The translations under genes were made by a program, and so were the position numbers. Below, piece by piece: positions 31,601 to 43,600 of a stretch of 64,000 nucleotides of DNA (the first letter of the stretch is position 1; each line of letters opens with the position of its first letter). Source of the stretch: Forficula auricularia (Eukaryota > Arthropoda > Insecta > Dermaptera > Forficulidae); contig JALMQS010000225.1 of assembly GCA_024734495.1 (NCBI GenBank), positions 14,418,096-14,482,095 on the forward strand, given 5' to 3'. Under the pieces are notes generated by a model that did no database searches, was not told the DNA's origin, and saw only the letters and a program-made list of their open reading frames with translations.

Positions 31601-34600
31601 GTAGTTGTTTCGCGACAATACTAACAAAAAGTTAATGCTAGAGTATATAGAACAGACAATAAGGATTCATAATTCATAAGCCCAAAACTTTTTGCTGTTT
31701 ATGTATCACTACTGGTAAATCCCCTGCTCGTTTGACAAATCTGGCAACACTGTCCGAGCTTGTATATATTTTACCATAGAAATTTCAGATAAAGTACATT
31801 ATAAAGGGAGATTAATAAAACAAAAAGTTCTTAATAAGGTATTGAAAGCTGTTGCGACAAAGGCTGAACCGAACAAAACTTCAAAAATATTACTAAAGTT
31901 AACCCCGTATTTAGGTTAAATAAATGCGTTGTTTCCAGCTTGTTTTTCATTATACATTTTTCATTATTTATTCATTATTATTTCAGAAACTGTATTGTAA
32001 CTATGAATTAAAATTTTCTTAAAAAATGTATTAGTTATTGTTTAATGTTGGTTTAGTTTTTTATAACAATGGTAAGAAGATTCTCCTCATTTTCGTCCTG
32101 ACACAGCTACAGAAATGAGGCTCTAGATATGAAACTGGAATTTTTTTTTTTCTATAATCTACAGCATTGTGATATTTTTTGTGTGGAAATCGATTTATTT
32201 AAATAAGTGGTATCATGTGAGGAGGAGAATTATATTATATCATTTTTTTAAAATTTGGGATCGATAATCGATCTAAGGCTCCAAATATTTAAAAGAGATC
32301 AGGTGTTGTTTGTATGACAGGCTGCTCCAGTATTGCAATGAGAAACTCATATGGGCATGCATGTCTTAAGTCGTTTAATTTTGTAAAAATCAAAAAATAA
32401 GAATAACAAAATTTAGATTTTTAAAAAATTATAAAAAAGTGGCAAATTATTAAAAAATAAACAAATAATATATAAATCAAATAAGATGTGATTGATTTCT
32501 TTTTCTGTGCGCAAAGAAAATCGAATTGAATATTTAATTTTTGAGTGGTGAAGGGGGGGTAATAATTATCAATATATTTAATGTTTCTTAATTTAAAATC
32601 AATTGGAGTCTTTCATTTCGAAATTTGAGTCCAAATTACGATTATATTTCAAATTTGCCGCAAATATACCGACGGCGCTCTCTCTCTCGGCAGCATTACG
32701 TCAGCGTTGCGGCAAATTAATATAGACAAATATATATAGTATATTAGTTGAATAAAAGATTTCACTGTCGATGGTAACAGAATTGTTTTTATTTTAGGTT
32801 AAAAATAAAATGAGAGAGTCTTCTGTTTTTTAAATAAAATAATTTTTAATTATTTCTAGAGACTATAGTTTCGAAGGCATTGCCTTCATCATCAGTCTAT
32901 CACAAATATTTCAAATTAGTTACAAATTAAGATTTATACATTGAAAATTTTGAAAAATATATAATGTCTTTTTCTTCATGTTTCCTCTTGGGAGATTAGA
33001 ATGTAACTTAGAATGTAAGTTATATTCTAATCTCCCAAGAGGAAACATGAAGAAAAAGACATTATATATTTTTCAAAATTTTCAATGTATAAATCTTAAT
33101 TTGTAACTAATTTGAAATATTTGTGATAGACTGATGATGAAGGCAATGCCTTTGAAACTATAGTCTCTAGAAATAATTAAAAATTATTTTATTTAAAAAA
33201 CAGAAGACTCTCATTTTATTTTTAACCTAAAATATATAGTATAATCTATCTAAATTTCAAAAAAAATCCTAAGAAAACCCATATGGTGAAACAACTACCT
33301 TAAAGAAAAGCGCTTCCAAGATTGTTGATTAATTTGAGAAAAAAAATATGTTAAAGAAAGATTAATGATGTTTTGTCTTATAGTGAAATTGTTTTTTGAC
33401 AAAGAGTGATAAAATGGGCCACTGAGGAAGTCAAAATAAATTGACGAAACGTCTGGACCATTTAATAAAAACTCTGTGTTTTTAATTTTATCCAATTTCC
33501 TACTATTCCTGTTACTAATAATAATAAATTTCAACAAGATAAATTGATTTAAAAATAGGAGAAATGACATTCACAATGAAATAAATCAATAGCCATTGAT
33601 ATTTGTTTTTTTTTTAAATAAGACTGGAAATATTGTTCGTTGTAAGTGACGATTAATAATTTTGATAGTTAAAACTATTTACCTTATGAAAATGACTCAC
33701 TATGGGAATTGGTAGTGATCAAAAAGAATGGGGGATATTAGAAAGCTAGAGCTTCGCCTGTATGTTCTAGGTTATGCATTCAAATCGAACGCTCTAAATT
33801 GCGGGTAGCATCATTAGGCGTTAAATATTTAAGCGTTTTTGAATAATACTAAAATAAAAAAAAAATAATGATAATAATTAAAGGGGACAATAAAAGAGCG
33901 TGTCTTGTGCTAGACAACTTAATTTTTTTAATTTATTTAAAATGAGACTATAGTTTCGACGACTTTGCCTTCTTCATCAGTCTATTACAATTGATTCACT
34001 GGAAAACCATCTAAACAATAGTCTCGTTATAAATAAATTAAAAAAAATTATTTTTCCAGCAGAAGATGCACTATTTTATTGTCTCCCTTAATCCAATTTT
34101 CCATTATTCCGTTTTTAATAAAAAATTAAAGTTATTAATTTTATTACATAAATGTAATTATCGAGTTTCTGGATAAATATATTACCAATCAAGAGTAAAA
34201 TATGTATATAAAATGCCATAGTTGGGTCCCAATCTTTTATCGCTGCATAGGTCCTGGTAGACAGAGGGTATCAACAGGTAACTTCGAATTAGTATTTTGT
34301 AATTATAGAGTTTTCTTTATTGTTATATATGAAAATGTAGATAATTTTATTACGAACACGGTGGTATAATTTAATATACTTTAATACTTTAATATACTTA
34401 TATACTTTTAACAAAAAAATAGCTATCCAGGGAAATTGGATGTCGATTCTATCAAGTTTTATTTATTAATACATTATATTATCAAAATATTAATTTAATT
34501 AGGAAACACAATAGGTTAAGGTTGACCTAAGTCGGGATTTAGACTATTTGGATAAGGTCTTGTTCAATAAATAAAAAGGGTTCCGCGATCTTCGGAAAAT

Positions 34601-37600
34601 TGTGTTCCGTGGCCAAAATAGGAGGAATCCCCGATATATCCATAGATTCAAGTGAAAGTAATAAACCCTTTATCTTTACCTATATCTGGGACAAAATTTA
34701 AATTTTCGAGCTTATGGATGTACAAATTTACATGCTATTTTTATTTCAACCCGGAAACAATGATATACCTTGACAAACAATTTAGTATGGTCTTGAAAAA
34801 ATAATTTTGGGCAAATGATAAGGCCAATTTCACTCAAAGAAAAGATATGTATAGTGTATAGTGTATAGGTATCTAATTTCTCTGTGAAACCTATTAATTT
34901 TGGCAATTTACCAAGTCCCACCAGGAGTATGGTTACTGTCATGAGATTGATTTTGAAAGCCATATTATGTGGATAGCCATAATGGATAAGCTTTATCTCC
35001 ATCTCTTCCCAGCGATTCACAAAAGCAGGCCATCGAGGGCTGTAATACAAAAACGTCATCAGGATAAATGTTGTGGTTCCATGAAAGACCGAACCATCTG
35101 TAAAAATTAAACAGTTTTATTAAAAATTTAATAACGGAATTGTGAATGGATTGAAATTGATCAATGAATGAATGAGTTGTAAATAATAGAATTTCGCTAT
35201 TCTGTGGATTTGCATATTGTATTGTATATGTTGAAAAAAAAAAAAAAAAAAATATTGTATATTTGTATAGATATGTAAGGATTGTGATAAATGAATTGAC
35301 CAATGAACGAATGAAGTATAGATGTAAATATGATATATATTTGTATGAATTGTGAATGTATGTTGTATATTTGTGTATAAAAAAAAAAATGAATAAGTGA
35401 ATTGATCAATTAACGAATAAGGTGTGAATTGTGGAATTGTTGCTAATTGTACATTTTGTATGTTGGGTGATATGAACCAACCATATTATTTGAGAATATG
35501 TTAATAATTAATCCCAGTACGCACTCTTGTGCGCATCTGTCATGGAAGGGGTTGGGTCTATATATATTAGATTCAAAAGCCATTTAGCCATCTAATTAAG
35601 AAAAGAAGGAAAAAAAAATTTTTTTCTCTCTATGCCTTTTGTTAAAAATGAAGAAAGTTGTTGAACACTACTGTGGAGAGAAGAAGGAAGCATTTTATTT
35701 GTTTCATTCATTGACCCTTTGAAGTGAGTAAATTTATATTATTTTCTATTGATAATATGGCTGCGTACATTGTATTTATAATTGTATTGTTTTATTGTTG
35801 AAATGTATGATGACCAACCCCATTTTTATAATTTTGTCATATTGGTTTATAGACCCTGAAGAAGGAGGGAAAAATCCTCCGAAACGTCGGTTTGAAAGGA
35901 AAGGAGGAAGGATTCCAATAAATTACACCTTATTTTATAAGTGTTAATTTTTTCTTTCCTCACTACCTCTGGGCTGCCTTCCATTACTTTCAATTTTAAT
36001 AAACAATATGTCAAAAAAAAATTCAATATACCTACTTGTCGTACTAATATTGATAGGTAAATGTCTAAGATAGATCACTTGAAAAATAAATAAAGCGAAG
36101 GATAATATAATGCAGCATATGGAATAAACCACACGAAATGATAGCCATTTGAACCTGGAAATAAAACAAAATAAATTAATAATTTTATCATTAATATATC
36201 AAAGAATAATTAACACATTAACGAGAATTGTTTTTGATCGCGCTTTTTAAACAACATATATATCTTGAGACTACCGCTGGTTGAAGCTATTGGAGTCTGC
36301 TGAATCTTAAGTCTGGACCAAGAGAGAATGAAAAAGATGTGATCCATTTAGCTATAATCCAGCATCATTTCGCATTTAGCCAGCATGACTCTTTCTATAT
36401 CAAACACTGATATGGATCCCTAAATGAATTTTGTAATCTGAGATGTTATAACATATATATATATAATCTCACAGTCCAGCGCGCTCGATCTGTTAACACA
36501 TGTATTAGGTGTTTGCCATTAATTAATCATAAGTTTCCTGTATTTGATTCAATCGCAAATCGAAAGCAGGTGATTTTTGTCAAATATTAAGTGAAAATAA
36601 TTTCCGAATTTATATATTTCTAACTTGAAATGAAGTTAAATAAATTAATAATTTATTAATGATATATTAATGAGAAAATTATAAATTTATTTAACTTCAT
36701 TATTGCAAGTTAGAAATATATAAATTCAGATATTATTTTCACTTAATATTTGACAAAAATCACCTGCATTCGATTCGCTAATACAAGAAACTTATGATTA
36801 AAACAAAATTGATTTTAGGATTGCTACCATGCCTGACGTCAATGGAACTAGTAAATTGATTTCTGTAACAAAATATGATGTCTCGATTGATTCTATTAAT
36901 TAGATAGAGAGACAGAGAGAGTTGCTGTCTAATATCTAGCCGAGTTAACAAGAAATTATTGAAGAAGACAATAAAATAATGTGTCTTCTGCTGGAATTAT
37001 AAATTTTAAATTTATTGTCTAATGTAAACTCCTTATCCGAAAATGAGCTAATAATCTGAAATATATTGAACTTTTCAAACTTGATGTTTAATTTCTTTTT
37101 AATTAAACCGTGCGATCTTTCATAGAACCACAACATTTATCCTGATAATATTGAAATTTTAAGACGATGCATTATTAGTATAAGTATTAATTGTTATTAT
37201 TGTTCAGTTCCATAAGCATTATTAGATATAACAAATCAGGTGAAATAAACTGCAACGGATCGTTGTTAAAATTTATCTAAAGTCATTTGAAATATTAATA
37301 TGTTTATTCCTTTATTATTAATCAAATATCACTTGCTATTTGCAGTTCATGTTGACTTTAATTCAAAAATAGTGATCGATTCTCTTCTAATACTTGAGGA
37401 ATAACTATTTTACATTGGATTTTTGAAGTTTCGGCTATTATTGGTGACAATTGCTAGAGACATGGAGGAATCCGCTTAAAATCAAAAATAACGATCGATT
37501 CTTTTCTAATACTAGAGGAATAACCTTATTGCGTTGCATTTTTGATGTTTTGACTATTAATGGCACTATCTGACTACTACTGAAAACGTGGAGGAATCGA

Positions 37601-40600
37601 CTTAAAATCAAAAAGACTAAATTCTTTTATGGTAAACAACTCAAGGTTTGAGAGTAGGAGAGATTAATTTCTTAATTTTTACTATTCTATTAACAGCCTT
37701 TTGACTCTTTTAGGTCAGAAAATATTAAATTGAGATGAAAATCAAATTTAGATAATTATCATTTAAAGTCCAGGATTTTAACAGGAAATAATTCCCGGTA
37801 AAGATTTTTTTGCTGGAATACCTTTATTCGTATTCCAATATTACTACCCTAAGTTTCCCTCCAAATCTCTGTTGAGGATATTTTTCTACGCGCCTCAAAA
37901 TGAGAAAATTTCGAAAAAAGTACGAGTTTAGGGATATTCAAAAATGATCACGGGGGCTGTTATTTGACACGCGCTAGTACCGGTTCTACTTAACCTAAAT
38001 AGATAAAAGTGTTATAATTTTAAGCGTAATTTAAAGAGTTTTAATTTATCTAATAAATATCTTTTTGATTTGATGAGCCGTTTTAGAGTTATTCAAGAAA
38101 AACTGAAAAAACTCGGAAATTTTCTCATTTTGAGGCGCGTAGAAAAATTTCCACAACACAGGTTTGGGGGAAAACTTAGGGTAGTAATATTGGAGTACAA
38201 ATAAAGGTATGCCAGAAATAAAATCTTTACAGGTAATTATTTCCTGTTTATGCCATTTTTCACGTAATTTGCCTGGATTATTAATTAAAATGATTAATTC
38301 ATCGAAACTGCAAACATGTGTCTTAAAAAAGTTTTCCTAAAAAGACCTTGTCTTAGCTCATGCTCACTGGGACTTGATATGTAATGTATAATCTGTGAAT
38401 TGATTAATTATTTTATTATTTTTTATTAAAAAATTTTAAGCCCTTTTTGATTTATTTTTATTTTTCTTAAATTTTCATCACCAAAACTTTTAACCTTCTT
38501 TAATAAATAAAAACCTTCTAAACATTTTCTATTATTAATTTTTTATAATTAATTACCAGTGGCCTATCGGTATTTTCGCCAATAAGGATTGCACCTTATA
38601 TGATTGAAAAAAGATACCTGAGTTTGGATGAATCTTTGGAATTGAATCCATGAACGGTCAGCATACTAAAACATTGCGCTATGAATATGACCTTTCGCAT
38701 TGATAGAAAAAATGAATTTTTCAAATCTGTTGATTTGTTTGATGATTGGGTCATGTTTAAATATTTTAGATCATTGTCCATTCTTTGATGATTGGTCCCC
38801 ATTGAAGACACATTCGATTCACTTATCGGAAATACATTTTTACGTAAAACCCCTGAAAAATATATAAATTATTTTTTGTTGTAAAAATATAAATTATAAA
38901 ATTATATATTAATAGGTATGCAATGGTCCTGTGGATTGAACCATAATTTATTTTTATAATCAATTAAATTCTCATTTTTATTCCTAATTAAGTCTAATTG
39001 AGGCAATCAATTAATCATCAAACAAGGGAAACTTATGAGTTCTGGGAAAGCGTAGCAAATGACCGGTGATTAACAACGGAGAAGAGCATTGACATGAGCA
39101 AGTTCCGCAGTCTGTCATGAGAGAGGCGAATGCGTGCACATCTATTGCTATCGAAGTGACTCTGAATACACCTACATTTATACTTATATTCAAGTTCCGC
39201 AGTATCGACTTGAGAGAGGCTATCAAGTGAGCGTATACTGCCAGCGAAGTGCACAGAATACATATACAATAATCAAGTTCAGCAGTGGGTGACTTCAAGA
39301 GTGAGTAGAAGCGAGAACGCAGACTTCTCCTTGTTTATACATATACTTCTGCCTTATAATTAAATATACACGCAAGGCCAGGAGTGAAGAGGAGAGCTCT
39401 ACTGTCTTATATATACACATATATATATATATCTACACACACAGCGGAGTGCCATACACATCTACGCGCTGAATCATCTTTTACAAGGAGTATACAACGA
39501 GCACACACACACCGGAGGCTCCTCTCAGGACTTCGCTTGCATTATAGATACAGATTGCATTGTACAATCAATCAATAAAACCATCACATTATCTCTATAA
39601 CCGCTGGTCTGTATAACATTATTTATAGCATTAGTACCAGGAAGCCCATTTCCCTACATCCTTCACTCATCACCTCAAATTTCATTCTCCATTTTAGGGA
39701 CGTGCCACTTGGATCAGACACTGAGGGACACACCCACCCCATCAACAAATAGCGAAGCAGATTAATTTAACACTAACGTAATAAAATAAAGCCCAATTTC
39801 CCTAGTACATAAGTTACATTCACCCCCCCTTGCCCCTTAATAACCCCCCACCCCCTCGTGTGGTGTTCGTAAGCTGGGATTGAATAGGCCGCAAAGTAGC
39901 AGGTATTCTACTGATCCAGGTGACAATCCTTATTCATCTTCAAAAAAAAAGAAATCATTTCATCTCACAATCATTTCCTGGTACACATAATTCTGAAAAT
40001 ATTTGAAAATATCTACGTTTGCCCAGAGATTAGCAGGTTCCTTTGTTTGAAAAAAAGAAAAATTATTATATTGAAAAAAAAAAAATTACAAAAAAAATTA
40101 TTCTATATTTATATTTGCCTGAATTAAAAATAAGTAAATAACCAAAGGCCATTGACATTCCCACCTACCGATTATAGATTAAAATACATAATATTTATTA
40201 ATCATTTTTTTTTTGATATTACTATTTATTTTTTTTTTCTGAGCTACCCAAAATGCCAGAAGGGGATAGAGACGGTGATATTGGGGAAACTGCAGATCGC
40301 AGGCCATCCCTATTAACTAGCTCAGACGAGACGGGAGTCATTGCGGAGGGGACGTCCGGATTCGCTAGTGCGGAAACGGGCTCGGAGGCAGCGTCGTCTA
40401 CACCAACTGCTGGCATGGAACCTGAGGCCAATAATGCGAACAACGAACTAACAATCGGCTCCACCTACATACGAGAGACACTCGACAGAGCAGCAGGTGA
40501 TATGAACCTGCCCCCAACCCCCTCCACACCCCCTAGTACTAGACCCACCATCCCCAATAACGTTGATACAAATGCAATGTTGGTTCAGATGATGACTGCG

Positions 40601-43600
40601 ATGCAGGGCGAGTTTAGGAATATGAATGTAAATATAAATAGTAGATTCGATAATGTAGATGGCAGATTTGAAAATATGAATGGCAAATTTGATGAAATGA
40701 CCAGTAAGCTTGATGGGATAGATAGTAGAATCAATGAACATTCAGGAAGGTTCGAAAAGATAGATCTCAAGCTACAAAGCTTCGATCAGGAGATTAACAT
40801 TATCAATAGTCAACTAACAGAAATTGATAATAAGGGCAAAGAAAACACCAAATTAACAAAAAGAATTGAACAAGTAACCCTCGATTCCCAAACCCAACTA
40901 GACATTTTGCAAACCGAAATGAGTGATACGAGGGAGGGGATAAAGGTCAATGCCGACCAAATCAAAATATTAGAAAATAACATACAGAAAATTCCATCCT
41001 CACAGCCCCCAATAGAAACACATACACCCGTCATTAATAATCAAGAAATAATTAAAATTCAGTCCCCACCGCCCTTAGTTAAAATAAATACAAATCCCCT
41101 AATCGAAATCACCCCCACAAATAAAATTTTACTTGGTTTAGACACATATTTTAAAGAGTATTTCAAAGCATTTTTAAGTTTAAAATTAATAAAATTAAAA
41201 TCATTAATAATATTTATTGGAAACGTGCTTCAGAATAAAGTGCACCCCGGCACCTTGGCATTAGAACAAATCGTTCGTAACGCCGCGCGGAATCATACAC
41301 GCTAAAATCAATAAAAGAAAATATTTTGTTGATCCCGTTGAAATCTAAGAAAATTGTCTTCCCACGGATATTCGCCTTAAAAATGTAAAAATAACAATCA
41401 AACCAAGTTCCATTTATTTCTCCCCCACTGTCATATTCATTTCTTATTACTTTCATTTGTTGTATATAATAATTTGTTCAATAAAATTTCCGCGTTAATT
41501 CTAATAAAATTTCATAGCCCCCACATTATAAAAATATAAATTTACTAGGCCCCATTAAATTCTTAATTATATCATTTAACATAGTTTAAATAAATCTATT
41601 ATTAATTGCATACCATTAAAATCACTAATTCATTCGTTCCCAGTAAAAGCAGTAAATAGAAAATACATTAATCCGTTCTATTAAATTCACGTTTATAAAA
41701 TCAATCGAGCCCTCATTTTTATATTTTGTCATTAGTTTTTATTTTTATTTCGTACCCGATTAACTAAAATTTAGATCCCCTATTAAATTTACATCTCACC
41801 CACCCACACATAATTATTATATTTTAGTCCCCTATTTTAACCACCCCAGTGATATCCATTTGTTTTGTCATTTATTTTGTTAGTTCAGTCATTATTAAAA
41901 ACTATAGTTGTCAATGCTATTATGATCAAGTCAATTGCGTAGTATTGAACGATGGTATTTTGCCATCTTATTGTACATTACAAGCTCATTTTGTTACTTC
42001 GAACCCTGCTCTTGCTTGCATTCTCGTTATACCTTCTCTACTCAGGTCACTCACTTATTAATTCCTAATCCCATAGAATCATAACAACCCGAATATCAAT
42101 ATTATTCAAATAAAAGGAGATATTCCTAATCCCTTGTGTCATGTGTCATAAACACAAACCCCATAGTAATCCTAAGCACCTCTGCCCTTCCATATTAAAT
42201 AATTTTCTACCCTTTTACCTGTTGCTCCGAAAATCTAGTGTGTCTCGAGGTAAGTGGACGCAAATGAATCAATATTTCACTTAACGCTATAAATATACTC
42301 TATAATAAACATGTTAGTCGTGTGATTGTTCCCACCCTGAATCTGGGATGATTAATATATATACCCTGGTGAATTGGTGAGGTCTCGGCGATGCGTTTTT
42401 CGAGGAGAGTTACCGTGCGTTCTGGTGAGTCTGAGTCCGTCTGTCCATAGCCCCGATAAAAATAAATGAATAATCGAGCATTTTGTTCCCAATAAATACC
42501 CCACATAAATAAGTATCAAAGAAAAATAATTAAAATATCTATCAATATCCCTATAATATCTCAATATAATTAATCATTTTTCTTCACCATAACATCGGAG
42601 GTGCAATGGTCCTGTGGATTGAACCATAATTTATTTTTATAATCAATTAAATTCTCATTTTATTCCTAATTAAGTCTAATTGAGGCAATCAATTAATCAT
42701 CAAACAGGGAAACTTATGAGTTCTGGGAAAGCGTAGCAAATGACCATTGATTAACCGCGGAGAAGAGCATTGACATGAGCAAGTTCCGCAGTCTGTCATG
42801 AGAGAGGCGAATGCGTGCATCTATTGCTATCGAAGTGACTCTGAATACACCTACATTTATACTTATATTCAAGTTCCGCAGTATCGACTTGAAGGCTATC
42901 AAGTGAGCGTATACTGCCAAGCGAAGTGCACAGAATACATATACAATAATCAAGTTCAGCAGTGGGTGACTTCAAGAGTGAGTAGAAGCGAGAACGCAGA
43001 CTTCTCCTTGTTTATATACATATACTTCTGCCTTATAATTAAATATACACGCAAGGCCAGGAGTGAAGAGGAGAGCTCTACTGTCTTATATATACACATA
43101 TATATATATATCTACACACACAGCGGAGTGCCATACACATCTACGCGCTGAATCATCTTTTACAGGAGTATACAACGAGCACACACACACCGGAGGCTCA
43201 CTCTCTCAGGACTTCGCTTGCATTATAGATACAGGTGCATTGTACAATCAATCAATAAAACCATCTCATTATCTCTATAACCGCTGGTCTGTATAACATT
43301 ATTTATAGCATTAGTACCCAGGAAATACATTTCCCTACATCCTTCACTCATCACCTCAAATTTCATTCTCCATTTTAGGGACGTGCCACTTGGATCAGAC
43401 GCTGAGGGACACACCCACCCCATCAGCAAATAGCGAAGCAGATTAATTTAACACTAACGTAATAAAATAAAGCCCAATTTCCCTAGTACATAAGTTACAT
43501 TCACCCCCCTTGCCCCTTAATAAACTACCCCTCGTGGGTATTTGAATCTTAAAACGCCCTAAAATCTATGAAAAAAAAGCTTTCCTCCCATTGCCTAGCA

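Larger units (their letters stand above)
32791..33233. mobile_element. Foldback element with two hammerhead-like motifs, TATA-loop subfamily
   Basis: Near-perfect ~215 bp inverted arms from ATTTTAGGTTAAAAATAAAA to its mirror TTTTATTTTTAACCTAAAAT; centre AACTTAGAATGTAAGTT. One hammerhead block per arm. Lies in gene 1's large intron. Confidence 0.88.
38919..43536 (+). mobile_element. Non-autonomous LTR retrotransposon
   Basis: Two direct long terminal repeats (38,919-39,860 and 42,602-43,536) flank about 2.7 kb. Both begin TGCAATGGTCCTGTGG and end CCTCGTG. The 4 bp GGTA lies immediately outside both (38,915-38,918 and 43,537-43,540). Directly after the 5' LTR, TGGTGTTCGTAAGCTGGGA fits a tRNA primer-binding site (starts TGG). 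The only ORF is a coiled-coil Gag-like protein; no protease, reverse transcriptase or integrase. A 4 bp duplication suits the Ty3/gypsy group, but without pol that is a guess. The small differences between LTRs that I saw (several 1-3 bp indels and substitutions) indicate a fairly recent, not brand-new, insertion. Confidence 0.9.

Noticed and set aside
35136..35460. CRISPR-like spaced repeats
   Set aside because: Diverged AT-rich minisatellite units in a eukaryotic intron; no constant repeat and spacer pattern.
36950..37075. Hammerhead motif
   Set aside because: Only subfamily flanks remain; no CTGANGA core, so not listed as a ribozyme.
39011..39578. Several 60-95 codon frames in the LTRs
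   Set aside because: They repeat, frameshifted, in both LTRs and overlap on both strands; not coding.
40222..41034. Minus-strand frames opposite the Gag-like ORF
   Set aside because: Shadows of the coiled-coil coding sequence.
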